NCBI GenBank assembly: GCA_019671135.1
Contig: JAHRHY010000005.1
Location: 2,108,001-2,172,000, forward strand
Length of the DNA stretch: 64,000 nt
DNA from: Linnemannia hyalina
Taxonomy: Eukaryota > Mortierellomycota > Mortierellomycetes > Mortierellales > Mortierellaceae
Direction: 5' to 3'
The notes below the pieces were generated by a model. It was not told where the DNA came from. It ran no database searches and was given only the letters and a program-made list of their open reading frames with translations. The position numbers and the translations under genes are program-made. Each line of letters opens with the position of its first letter. Within the stretch, counting starts at the first letter, position 1. Below, in pieces: positions 50,387-60,986 of the stretch.

Positions 50387-50770
50387 ATGGCCCACCACTC
50401 CCTTGAGCTCTCTACCCACACCTACTTTGACGTCAAGATCCAGCCCGAGGCTATCGACTACGTCTTGGCATCCACCCGCACAGCCGCCGCCTCTGAAAAC
50501 GGATCTCTCTCCGGCGTTGAATACATCGGCCACGTAGGCGAACTCAAAAACCACCTCCTCTACCGTGTATCCAAACAGCAGCAGGAACCACCATCACACA
50601 TGACCACCAATACTCAGTCGACACCGTTCCCGTCCTCGAGCCTACAACAAGGGTCCGATTGGGAAGAACAACGGAACCAACATATCGTAGACGCAATCTC
50701 GGCTGTCCAAGGAGTCATTCACGTCGATATCCAAATCCCTCGACAGCGGATCAAGAAGGACGAGTTGTAA
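50387..50770 (+). CDS. Small protein resembling a kexin/furin pro-domain, ending in KDEL
   Basis: Single open frame, 127 residues from ATG 50387 (context AACATGG). The pattern HTYFDVKIQPEA, then GVEYIGHVGELKNHLLYRV, then IVDAISAVQGVIHVDIQIPRQRIKK resembles the inhibitory pro-domain of kexin/furin S8 proteases, including its basic C-terminal cleavage-like site. But the frame stops right after KKDEL, an ER-retrieval signal, and no catalytic domain follows. AATAAA at 50925-50930 supports a 3' end soon after. The same frame is open upstream and encodes a very hydrophobic, signal-peptide-like stretch (about 50300-50380) but has no ATG. A 5' exon joined at a TTTATAG acceptor (ends 50244) would supply it. 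A stand-alone ER pro-domain acting as protease inhibitor or chaperone is an inference. A GTAAAC overlapping the stop could be a splice donor instead. Confidence 0.6.
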   Translation: MAHHSLELSTHTYFDVKIQPEAIDYVLASTRTAAASENGSLSGVEYIGHVGELKNHLLYRVSKQQQEPPSHMTTNTQSTPFPSSSLQQGSDWEEQRNQHIVDAISAVQGVIHVDIQIPRQRIKKDEL

Positions 50771-51920
50771 ACGACGGTATCGTTCTCCCTTTTTTTCATT
50801 CACCCTTTCTCTCTCCTTCTTCGCACTCTTCTACGTTGTATTGCTTACCTCTCCAATTAATGCCACCCGCTGTTCACATACCCTTCTTTGTTCTTTGTAC
50901 CACTACTCGCACTGTCCACACAACAATAAACATGCTTTCTTTTCCCGCTTCTCATTTGGTCAGTGCATCCCTCCTTGGGCCATGCATGGACAATACACCT
51001 TTGTTACCCTTGCGTGCCACCACCCTCACCACACTATCACCGCCAGCAACTTCAATGTGTCTCTGGACATCAATTAGAACACACCACTATCCATGTTGAA
51101 CAGGAGAAAGAAAAAACGTGCGCACAACCCGAATGGGGTTGAACCATCTTTTGGGTTCGACTGAAGTGGATGTCACGGGTAACCAGACACCAGTGCAGAC
51201 TTTGGCTCCGGTCTATAACTCCAATGGTATGTTATGACGACTTGCATTTTTCGATGCGCTTCAATAGTTGATCCAAAAAGCTATACAAGTAACTAATACT
51301 ACCTCTTCTTGCAATCAACTAGCTAGGCCCTGTTTGAGCGATCATCGGCAGACAGGCGTTTTGAGACTGGAGGATACGAAAACAGAAGCGATATGGATAC
51401 AGCAATATCAATGGGATTACAGGAGGACACTACAGACGAGAAGGATGCATTGGTACAGAATCGATCGGGACTGGGTGGGCACCTTGGATCCTCACACTCT
51501 ACAACTGACAGCACTTTGAAACCAGACAGATCTGCAACCTATCGCTCAGCTCTGGAGCCTTTTGTGCTGTTGATGACTGTATTGCCCAGGAATGGTCAAA
51601 CTGGCCCCTATCTGATCGAAACCATCATGGAGCAGGACCTATCATTCAATGTATAAGATAGCGCCATGAGCATTGATGCCTTAATTCAAAGAATAGGGCC
51701 ATTCCACCGTCGAGGTTGCTTGCTTGTTCCTTTCTTCGGATTGGCAATTGACACTCCAGTTCGTGCTCCAATGGGCTTGCGAGTTTTCAGTCAAAGCAGG
51801 ATGGTGGTGAAGAATAAACGCACCAATGTGCAGTTCTTTTTCCCATCAGATGTATAATACCAGGACTATTCGAATGGTATGTGGTATATTTTTTATGTAC
51901 GCATCAAGAGGCAGGCTGTT
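50771..51920. other. Intergenic region with a possible small gene or remnant
   Basis: 1.15 kb. The first part is the 3' UTR of the KDEL gene. At 51133-51226 a short exon-like frame (MGLNHLLGSTEVDVTG, ending before GTATGT) is followed by overlapping coding-like frames at about 51325-51656. I could not join these into one convincing protein (see findings). Confidence 0.35.
50925..50930 (+). promoter_or_regulatory. poly(A) signal AATAAA
   Basis: A consensus signal 155 bases after the stop of the KDEL-ending protein. Confidence 0.5.
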
Positions 51921-54341
51921 TTAGTAGATGGTAGAGAAGATGAAGGAAGGGTTGTACCCTTGTGGAGGGTTGGCAAGAACAAATTTCCCCAAATCACCTT
52001 CACAAGGTATCACCCCTGCCGCCCGAGCGGCTTCAGACGAAATGGCCAAATCTACAACGACCTGCTGGAGGCGCCCTAGGGTGCGAGACGTGATCTTGAT
52101 CAGCTCCTTGGCCGAGAGACCATACGGTCCGTGCAGGGCGAGTGACTCGAGGTTCGGGGCCAGCTGAGAGCACATAAAATGCAGCATCGCAGTGTTAATC
52201 TCCCAGTTTCCATTGATGGACACGTCCACGAGCTTGGGTAGATGGATGTGTTGGGTTGGAATGGTTGCCGGTGCGCTCTCCAATCCCTCGCCCTCGTCGT
52301 CTTCCTTATGGTCGCCCTCATGGTCGTCCTCGTGCTCGTTGTTGTTGTGGTCATCCTTGTCGGATGTGAACTGGTCATAGATCATCCCCCTGGGGTTGAG
52401 GGCGAAATTCGACGGACTCGTGTAATCCCAGGGCTGCATCAGAGGTCCGAGGAAGCGCAAGCTGGAGGCGCCAGCGAGTCTCAAATGAGTGAGGTTGGGG
52501 GTACCCTGGAACATCTTGAATTGGAACATGTGAGCGTACTGGCAAGACAGTGACAGTCTGGTTAGCTTGGGGAGGTCCCAGTCCCATGTCCAAACGGGCT
52601 CGGCTATTCGCGGCCATAACGCCATCCTGTTCTCGTCCTCAGCTTGGTGTAGCGCCCACTTTAACTGCTCAATGTCATTCTCCTCCTCCTCGTCGTCGTC
52701 GGACCCGAAGTTGCCCCGGAGTCCGACCGTGTTGGTGTCCCACGGCATCAATAGTAGCTGCTCCAGATTTTTGGTGGTGTGAAGCGTGTCCGGGTGAAAA
52801 GCCGCTGCAGGTGTGCCCCTCAACTTGATTTGCTTAACATGCTCTAGAACACCCGGCTTCAAGTATCGAAAGGTGGGATGTCCCTGTAAATATTCTTCGG
52901 CATCCACGTCGTCAAGCATCAGTGTCTTCACGGATGGGCAAGTCAGCAGCAAGTCGGGATGAAGAAGGAGGGGACCAGTGACCGACTCCAAGGCAAGGTC
53001 ATCAAGCCGCTCCAACTTCCATCCTAAACCATCGATAACAAGAGCATGCGAGCCCAAGTAACGCAACGGAGGGCATCCTCCGCTGATGTAAAGGTTCGAA
53101 AGGGTGCCACCAAAAACGGAGGCAATGTCGAACAAGATTTGGGACTGGGTCCCGCTACTGATACGGAGAGCGACTTCCTGAAGAGGAGGAAGGGGGTTGG
53201 GTGTCCTCCCGTTGGCGATATCCAGTTCAGATTCTTGTTTCTCCTTGACAGCCCATCGAAACATGTCCTGCGCCCCCAGGCCCGTTATGTCCAAGTCGAC
53301 AGTCTCGAGTGACCTGCAGCGCTGCAAGAAGTAGCCATCGTCGGTGAAAAGCCGATCATTGAAGTATACGTCTTTGTACGCCGGATAGCCGACAGCTTGG
53401 ATATCCTTGACATACTCGAGATTGACCTCCTTGCTCCGCATGACAAACTGGGTCCAGTTGGTGTAGTCCAGAAACGTCGGCACTGATAGAAGCGGAAGGA
53501 TTGTGGCCAGTTTGAGATGAATGCTCTTGGGACAATCGTTGCTACTATAGGGAATATGGGTGCATCGGGCTTGACGCAGCTTGTTTGGGAAAAGTGTCGC
53601 GTGTCTCTCCACAAACTTGACCATCCTGTTAAACTGCCTGGACCTTTTAGCGTCGTTCTTGGATGTTCTTGTCAATTGAAGGTCGTTCACAAAGACCACG
53701 GAAGAGAGCCTGGAAAGCTGGACGATCAAGCCCTGATACCGATTCAGTTCCGTGAGGGGGAGGTACAGTTCCTGCAGGTTGTCGGGGACACAGAGCGCCC
53801 ATGTAAGCTCCTTCCAGATTTGATTCTTCAGAAAGTCCCTGGGCTTGTCGCGGTATGTAGGCTGCCCCAGGAATTCCGTCAGAGTGTTGTTTCCATTATT
53901 GATGCGGTCCTCCATGAAGATGTTGGCGAAGGGGTTGGATTCGGGCTGAAGGTTCAGCTTTCGGACATGAAACCGATAGTCGATCAATTGGTCCTTGACC
54001 TTGTGGTCGACTTGCGGGTCGGGCAGCGTTTCCTCTACAGTTGATGCTGGGAAGAAGGCTGCCTTGAGAAGTTCGGTCAACCGATCATATGGAGATTGGC
54101 GCAGAAGTAGACGGGTCAATGCGAAGAGATCCTTGGCACCATTCTCGGTGCTGGAGCTGTAGGAGGTGGTCTTGAAGTTTTTGAGGTGATAGGGGTCGGC
54201 ATAGAGGACAGGGACGGTGACGCGACAGATGGACTTGTTGACGCGAAGGAGTGTTGCCAAGGATGCTGTGTCCTGATTATGTTCCAGGCAGATGAGGATG
54301 AGGCGAAAGACCTCCGGCGGCAGAGGGAAGCTTGTCGACAT
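51921..54341 (-). CDS. F-box-like / leucine-rich-repeat protein
   Basis: Single exon, 806 residues from the ATG at 54341. The N-terminus (FPLPPEVFRLILICLE, then ASLATLLRVNKSICRVTVPVLYADP) matches the F-box-like fold common in expanded fungal families: PPEV/I...IL, then L..VNK......P.LY. The rest has irregular Leu-rich repeats (for example LERLDDLALESV; CPSVKTLMLDDV; LEQLLLMPWDT; LPKLTRLSLSCQ; APNLESLALHG), so the protein probably recognises an SCF ubiquitin-ligase substrate. Two acidic inserts interrupt the repeats: a DDDEEEEND stretch and a long D/H/E-rich run (about residue 660-685). The target is unknown. Head-to-head with HIRA. Confidence 0.88.
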   Translation of the reverse strand: MSTSFPLPPEVFRLILICLEHNQDTASLATLLRVNKSICRVTVPVLYADPYHLKNFKTTSYSSSTENGAKDLFALTRLLLRQSPYDRLTELLKAAFFPASTVEETLPDPQVDHKVKDQLIDYRFHVRKLNLQPESNPFANIFMEDRINNGNNTLTEFLGQPTYRDKPRDFLKNQIWKELTWALCVPDNLQELYLPLTELNRYQGLIVQLSRLSSVVFVNDLQLTRTSKNDAKRSRQFNRMVKFVERHATLFPNKLRQARCTHIPYSSNDCPKSIHLKLATILPLLSVPTFLDYTNWTQFVMRSKEVNLEYVKDIQAVGYPAYKDVYFNDRLFTDDGYFLQRCRSLETVDLDITGLGAQDMFRWAVKEKQESELDIANGRTPNPLPPLQEVALRISSGTQSQILFDIASVFGGTLSNLYISGGCPPLRYLGSHALVIDGLGWKLERLDDLALESVTGPLLLHPDLLLTCPSVKTLMLDDVDAEEYLQGHPTFRYLKPGVLEHVKQIKLRGTPAAAFHPDTLHTTKNLEQLLLMPWDTNTVGLRGNFGSDDDEEEENDIEQLKWALHQAEDENRMALWPRIAEPVWTWDWDLPKLTRLSLSCQYAHMFQFKMFQGTPNLTHLRLAGASSLRFLGPLMQPWDYTSPSNFALNPRGMIYDQFTSDKDDHNNNEHEDDHEGDHKEDDEGEGLESAPATIPTQHIHLPKLVDVSINGNWEINTAMLHFMCSQLAPNLESLALHGPYGLSAKELIKITSRTLGRLQQVVVDLAISSEAARAAGVIPCEGDLGKFVLANPPQGYNPSFIFSTIY

Positions 54342-54725
54342 GATCGCGTTGGTGCTTGTAAGCGTGTGGGATGATGAAAAAGGCCTGAGCTTGGGTCACA
54401 TGCAAAATCGGGGATTGACCATTGAGATGGACGACGCGTGACTTGCACTGGAGGTAATAAAAAGAGGTGGAACGAAGAACTTCATTTTTGCTTCTAATTC
54501 ATTTCCTTCTCCACAACGACCCAACCTAAACAACAACCACCGCCATCGCCGCCACCACCACCACTACCAAACAACAAGGAAGAAGCAAAAAGGAGAGTAC
54601 ACTCACTCATTCACACCAACCTGGATTCAGAAAAGAACATCAACTCTCAGGACTCGGCTTCCTCCTCCGACGAAGTCGAACAGCCCTTGCTCGAGTTCGA
54701 TCGGGAAAACTTGCCACCAACTGCA
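54342..54725. promoter_or_regulatory. Divergent promoter between the F-box gene and HIRA
   Basis: 384 bases between the two ATGs. It includes a CCACCACCGCC-type stretch near 54535-54570. No TATA box was assigned. Confidence 0.45.
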
Positions 54726-57700
54726 ATGCACATCTACAAGCCAGACTGGGTCTGCCACCTTGGTAACAAAACAACAACAGCACTTGGCAATTGGAATGCA
54801 GTAGAACCAAAGGCATTAAGACACTGAAGGAATCGGTGAGAGAGATCACAGCACGGTTATTAACATTTGAACCTGTGGCCTATTGTTTCATTGCATCGCG
54901 GAAAATAGATGAGAAGGGAAAGCGAGTACCAATATACTCCCTCCACGTGCACCCAGACGGAACGCGACTTGCCACTGGTGCCCAAGGTATGGAACAACAA
55001 CAACATAGCCAGGTTTGGATGACGTGCACCAAAGTACGGGAAACAAAAGGCATTTTTCATGTTCGCGTTGAAGGAGAGGCTCAGGAACTCATGCTTACTG
55101 TTCGTGTCCACCGACCAACCACTAGATGGCAAGGTCAAGATCTGGAACATGAAGACTCTTGCCGACCCAATCATCGATGCTACAACGGAGCCCTCCAAGC
55201 ATCTTTGCACTATGTCAGTGCACAACGGTAAGTCGTTATGTGTTTCGTATTCGACGATAACGCGGCAAGCAAGGTCATAGAGTGGTTCAGGGGCAAATAA
55301 AAGAAGCAGGGGCGAGCGAACAGATTTGACCTGTAATCGTACTGGTGGCTAAACTAACAGTTTTTTTTGCAACGGATCTATAGGAGCGGTGCTATGTGTC
55401 AAATGGTCGAGCGAAGACGGGAAATATTTGGCGACGGGATCGGACGATATGATTGTGATGATCTGGCAGTTGGACAGGCAAGTCAATGTCGTGGAATTTT
55501 ACGAGACGTTGTCGTAGATCGTTGACTGATTTGTCGACCCTACCCGGCTTCTCCTAACCAGGACCTTACATGTGCATTATGGATTTCAAATAGGTCGTCA
55601 GAGTCATGGGGCGGTGCGACCTTTGGCAACAATGATGGACCCAATGTTGAAACCTGGCGTGGATACAAGCGTCTCTCAGGACATGAATCAGGTACAAGGG
55701 ACGAACCACGTTATGCCACAGAAGAGCGTCGCTTTCAATTCGCCAGGAACAACAGCTAACGCGAGGATCTCTTCTTAATCTTTCTGATGACAATTAGATG
55801 TAACGGACGTGTCATGGTCACCAGACAACAAATATTTGGCTTCGGCTGGACTGGATTCAAAGATTATCATCTGGGATGGAAAGTCATTTGGTAATGCCAG
55901 GATCGATAAACAATGGACGCGTATATTGTTCTGCCGCATCGACAAGAGGAAGCATCACGGACCTCTAACACTACGTTTCGGTACCGTGGATCGATCAACC
56001 ATATAGATCGCATCATCACCTTGGACAAGCACAGTGGATTTGTAAAGGGATTGACATGGGATCCTGTCGGAAAATACATGGCCTCCCAGGTATCATATGC
56101 CTTTTATTTTTATGGATTTATTTACATGGGCACTTTCATTTGTTCTGAACTTGTCGCCTAATCTCCGATTCGATATTTACAAATAGTCGGATGACAAAAC
56201 AGTCAGGATATGGAGAATCAGCGACTGGCAGGTGGAGGTGCTTATAGAGAAGCCATACCAGGACTCTACAGGAACGACATTTTTCAGACGCCTGAGTTGG
56301 TCTCCTGAGGGCGGTCATATTGTCACAGCGAACGCGTTTAGCAACGACAAACCAGTGGCAGCTGTCATTTCGCGTGATAATTGGAACGCAGACATTTCCC
56401 TTGTTGGCCACGACGCGCCCGTCGAGGTAGTCTCGTTCAACCCACTGCTTTACAGATACATTGATGCCAAGGGCAACAGTGGTCTGACATCTATTGTCGC
56501 TGTTGGCAGCCAGGATCGAGGACTAACAGTTTGGAAGACGAGCGATCCTCGGCCATTTGTGGGCATCAAGGAGTTGTTTGAGCACAGTTTCTTGGACATG
56601 TGCTGGACTCCTGACGGGAAGACACTCTTGGCCTGCTCCTATGATGGCGGCGTAATCGTTCTCATCTTCCCGCCTGGTGCTCTGGGCGAGGCCGTCCCTG
56701 TGGAGGAAAGACACCGGATGCTGGCAAAGTATGGATACGAGCGACGAGGAGCCGTCATGGCAGAGACAGCCCTTCAGCTGCAGATGGAGGAGAAGCTCAA
56801 GGACAGCACAGCACAATCACGCATGGACGCTCTGATGTTGCCCGACGTGTCTATGGAAGGCGTCACCTCAACATTTGATAAGCCGTCCGATCCCAGTGTA
56901 TTCGCAGACCCGATCTCTTCTCAAACTCCCGCACTTTCTTCCATCGCCACTGCAGCTCAGCCTTCATCACCTTCAACAGCTCAACCACGGCCACCGCAAG
57001 TCAACCTGGTGGCAAGTCAACAGGAAGTCACCATCACGAAAGACGGCAAGAAACGCATTAAGCCTCTTTTCCTTGGCAACGGTATGGGTATGGGCATGGC
57101 GCCATCGCAGCCCTCGGCCCGACTCCAAATTCAGTCACCTGTAAGTTTGCCTTTTCGCCTTGGTTAGCGTGCTTCTAGCGCTTGCTCTATGGAAACTAAC
57201 TTATGTGACCTGATTTGTATGGATTCATGCATAGGGCGGATATGGATCTGTGGTCAGCGCTACGGATCGGGTTGAGCGAGGCGAACCTTCAACATCGATC
57301 CCGGAAGGAGGCTTCCCAACAGTTGTCGTCGGGACCAAACGCAAGGATGCGCCCACTAATGGCAACGCACCGTCAGAAGCACCAACAAAACGAGGGCCGG
57401 AGAATGGTGTCAAGGGCAAGACCGTAACACAAAAGGAGGAAGAGGTGGCACCCAGGAACGCAGTTTCATCGCCACTACTTGCCGTCTCCCGAGTCAGATT
57501 AGGAGTTCCACGAGTTCGCGCCAATATCACGCGGAACCGAGCTGGTCTGGAATGTCACAACAGTGTAACGGGAGCCAAGCCAAACAAGGTCATCTACAGT
57601 CAAAAGGGATCCCCTGTATGGGTCGATTATCTGCCCTCGCCGGTGCTGCTCATGACAGGAAACTCACAGTTCAGTGCGGTGACTTGCGAAGATGGAGGAC

Positions 57701-58987
57701 TCTACATCTATTCACCATCGGGAAGGAGGTAACATAGAACTCTCTCACCCCTGTGCCTTATCCTGATGGATGTTGACAAGCTGAGAATCCAGGTACTAAC
57801 TTTTTCTTGTTATCATGTCGCGTTCGGTTTCCTTAGATTGATGCCGTGTATCCAATTGGAGGCGGCTGCGACACTTTTGGAGTGCGACAGCGAATATTTG
57901 CTGTGTGTCACATCGTGCGGTCTTGTCAGCACATGGTACGTATACTTATGCCTTACGCTTTGGACATGTGTGGCTATAATTATTATGCCATGTAACACCC
58001 ATACTTACAATCACTTTAACTTTGATTGCTTGAATAGGAATGTCATTCAGCAAGTGGCGGTTCTCTCGTCCGTCTCGATTTCGCCCCTTTTGCAACCCAC
58101 AGCCCATGCAGCGGATGCCGCGTCAAGTTCAGTGTCAATCACATCAGCAACAGTACGCCAAAACGGACTTCCTTTGCTCACAACATCAGCAGGACATGGA
58201 TACACCTATCACGAGGGAATGAAGGTCTGGGTCAAGGTGGTGGACCCCTGGTTCGCAAAGTCATCCTTCTTCTCGGATCCTCCACGGGATGCATCTGGCG
58301 ATTTTGGTTCATTTGTCTCACATCGGAAAGGTGTGCTTGCTCAATTGCAGTCGGCAGCCATGGCTGGGCGACTGGAGAAGGATGTGAGCTTTGCACAAGG
58401 ATTACTGACCGTGGACGATACTGTACAAAGTGCAGTGACCTTGACATATCTCGAGGTGTGTGATATGATCTGCCTGAACTTTGTGGGCGATGACCGTTAT
58501 TTTCATGTCCGGTTCACACTATTGACATTCATTTTCTCTTGGTTTATTGCTGCAGAATCAAATTGCGTCAGCGCAGGTATTAGTATCACCGGTCGAGTTC
58601 AAACAATGGTTGCGGTGCTATGCGCAACAGCTTGCACATGAAAGCTCAGTCGCGCGCGTGGAAGAGCTCTGCAAGTACCTCCTTGGACCTGTGTATCAAG
58701 GGTAAGCCTTGTTTGATTCAAATGCGGTTGTTCGTCTTGAGATAGTAATTGACCAAAACAACAACTAACCTCTACGTTACCCTTGGTAACCCTTGTGCGA
58801 CTAATCGACTAGTGGTGAGAAGTCAGGATGGCAAGCGACGATATTGGGACATCAAAAGCGGGAGTTACTGCGGGAACTGCTGCCTGTGCTGAGTTCTAAT
58901 CGGTCATTGCAGAGGATTGTGAAGGAATATCAGTCAGGTCTGGACATGGTCACTAGGCCGGCGCTGGACAAGCCCAAGGAAACTTGA
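54726..58987 (+). CDS. HIRA: HIRA/Hir1 histone chaperone subunit
   Basis: WD40 histone chaperone that deposits H3-H4 outside replication. Thirteen exons: 54726-54762, 54909-54986, 55126-55227, 55384-55477, 55594-55691, 55798-55890, 56007-56089, 56187-57140, 57235-57728, 57837-57935, 58038-58455, 58556-58701 and 58813-58987; 956 residues. Begins [11 protein letters not shown]. The WD40 propeller fills the first 370 or so residues ([77 protein letters not shown]). The Asf1-binding B-domain motif [10 protein letters not shown] is at 479-488. The C-terminal Hira domain includes [19 protein letters not shown] and [18 protein letters not shown]. Intron 4 has a GC donor (GCAAGT). Family length is normal. 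Confidence 0.94.
55478..55593 (+). other. GC-AG intron in HIRA
   Basis: The exon end is ...TTGGACAG and the intron starts GCAAGT, ending AAATAG. Only this junction keeps the frame and links WQLD to RSSESWGG. The nearby GT (in GTCAAT) breaks the frame. GCAAGT is the usual form of non-canonical GC donors. Confidence 0.8.
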
Positions 58988-59390
58988 GGCGACTACTGAA
59001 ACGATGTGCACGTTGCGCCTCTTCGTATGTTCTCCATGTCTTTAGCGTTCGACACGGATGTCACTATTAGCAAAGCATAAAATGAAAGAAAGACAGCGCC
59101 TTATTTCACAACCATGATCCGACAAAAGATCGAACGGCGGCTAAAGAGAGACTGTTGAATTGATTTTTGGCTGACCACTGCCTCGTTTTTGGGCCTTTCG
59201 TGTCTCTCTCTCTCTCCCTCGCTTTTCTTTCTAAAAATTACCACAAGTTACTACAGCTGCTCCTTCCCCTACTCTCCACACCATTTCCCTTCCACCCTTT
59301 TCTCTCCTTTCTCTCCTACCTCTCCTACCTCATTCCCCTCTTCCTCTAACTTTGACCGTTACAACTCCTCTGACTCGCTCAACCTCGACC
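58988..59390. promoter_or_regulatory. Intergenic region: HIRA 3' end and leader of the nuclease gene
   Basis: 403 bases; a strongly C/T-rich tract (about 59200-59350) immediately precedes the next ATG, as in other leaders of this genome. Confidence 0.4.
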
Positions 59391-60764
59391 ATGTCAAGCT
59401 CGTACCTTCAATTACTCACCGCCATGTACGAATGGCACAAGGAATGTCCCCACGACATCAAGAAGGACCTCGAGGCCTTCTTCAACTCCAAGGACTTTCT
59501 CGACCGCCCCAACGTATTTTTCAAAGGTACACACACACTTTCCGCCATCTTTATTGTTTCACGAGATGCCACATGCCACAATAGTAGGACATTGTCAAGA
59601 TGAACAACAAAAGTAATAACGTCACCCTCCTCTTCTCCCTCCTTGCAATCCTTTTGTGTTTTGTCGCGTCCTTTTCTAGGAATTGAGGACTCGAGCAAGA
59701 AGTGGGTAGCGCTGATCGCGTTTTCAGGACTGGAGGATACACACAAAATGGTTTCGGAAAAGCTGCAGTTTGCATTCACGCCCCTCTACGCAGCCAGGAA
59801 CACAACCTTCTCACAAGTCAGCCCAGCACCGCGTCTGCCCTTGCCTGCAGCCTACAACAAGTTCATCAAAGATATCACCAAGGCCAACAAGATAGCCAAA
59901 TCTAAGGAACGTCTCCTTCAATGGAAGGTGACCCTCGACCGTGCTACGGATATGGTCCTTCAAGCCCCCGGTGTCGCTGCAACAACTACTCCTTCTGCCG
60001 TCATTGATCTCACAGGGGATAATACCAATGACGCCGAGTCAGTGGGCGCCATCACCCCAACCACAGGATTGTCGACTGCCACTCTGTCACCACAGGATGG
60101 AGGGATGTGGTTCATTTCTGTCGATATTGAGTCGCACGAGTACAACCACGACCGGATCTTGGAGATTGGCTGGTCGATCTGGGACTCGGGCGTGCACAAG
60201 TTCATGGACAAGCACTATGCAATCTCGGACTACCGTCACCTCAAGAACGGAAAATTTGTGGCAGATAAGCGGGACAGGTTCATGTTTGGCGAGACGGTAT
60301 GGGAGAACTTGCAGGGATCAATTGCGGCGTTTCAGCAGGATCTGGAGAAGGCTGTGAGGCGGAATGAGCATGGCCGGTTTGTCTTGATTGCCCATGACAT
60401 GACGAGTGATATGAAGTATCTCTCGGGCATGGGTGTTACATTCCCTGAAGGCATCATCCAGTTTGATACTGTTGAGATGAATGCTGCTCGGGTGGGCGAT
60501 AGTAATATCAAGACGGGGCTTGGCAAGCTGTTGGATGAGCTTGACATTGAGAACTATTGCCTCCACAACGCTGGTATGTCACCCTTGTTTCATGCTGCCA
60601 AAGTGAACAGCTGTTGGTGCATGTCGTGGAGTTGCCTGCTAAAACACCTTTTTGTTTTCTCTTCCCCGCTGTTCGCTAAATTAGGAAACGACGCCCACTA
60701 CACCTTAGAACTCTTCCTTTGGCTTGCACGCAACAATGGCGCACAGCGGGCACAGGCAGCATAG
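59391..60764 (+). CDS. GFD2/YDR514C-like DEDDh 3'-5' exonuclease-fold protein
   Basis: Three exons, 59391-59526, 59680-60573 and 60685-60764; 369 residues from MSSSYLQLL. The N-terminal half (residues 1 to about 150) is a conserved-looking helical region of unknown role. A linker of T/S/A follows. The C-terminal RNase H-like domain has the DEDDh residues: D194 and E196 in SVDIESHE, an Asp in LIAHDMTSDMKYL (D285 or D289), and H341 with D346 in HNAGNDAHYTLE, rejoined across intron 2. ILEIGWSIWD and FDTVEMNAAR also fit. In yeast, Gfd2 is linked to mRNA export and YDR514C is its paralogue. The catalytic set looks complete, so nuclease activity is plausible, but substrate is unknown. AATAAA at 60848-60853 ends the transcript. 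Confidence 0.82.
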
Positions 60765-60847
60765 GCAACGGTATCACTCACGGAACTGGATCACGAATCT
60801 GGACCAATTAATACCCTCCTGACCCACCTTGACCTGCAGCAAACACG

Positions 60848-60853
60848 AATAAA
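60848..60853 (+). promoter_or_regulatory. poly(A) signal of the GFD2-like gene
   Basis: A consensus AATAAA 83 bases past the TAG stop, in the 222-bp convergent interval before the NOX gene. Confidence 0.55.
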
Positions 60854-60986
60854 TGAGTGGTAAATATTATTTTTTTGGTACCTACATCAAAAGTTTTCTA
60901 TCGGGAACGAAATGAAAGATCGAAATAATAAGTTTCATGTGTAGAATACAACAACAACATTAAACATAGACACGAAATATTGCATG

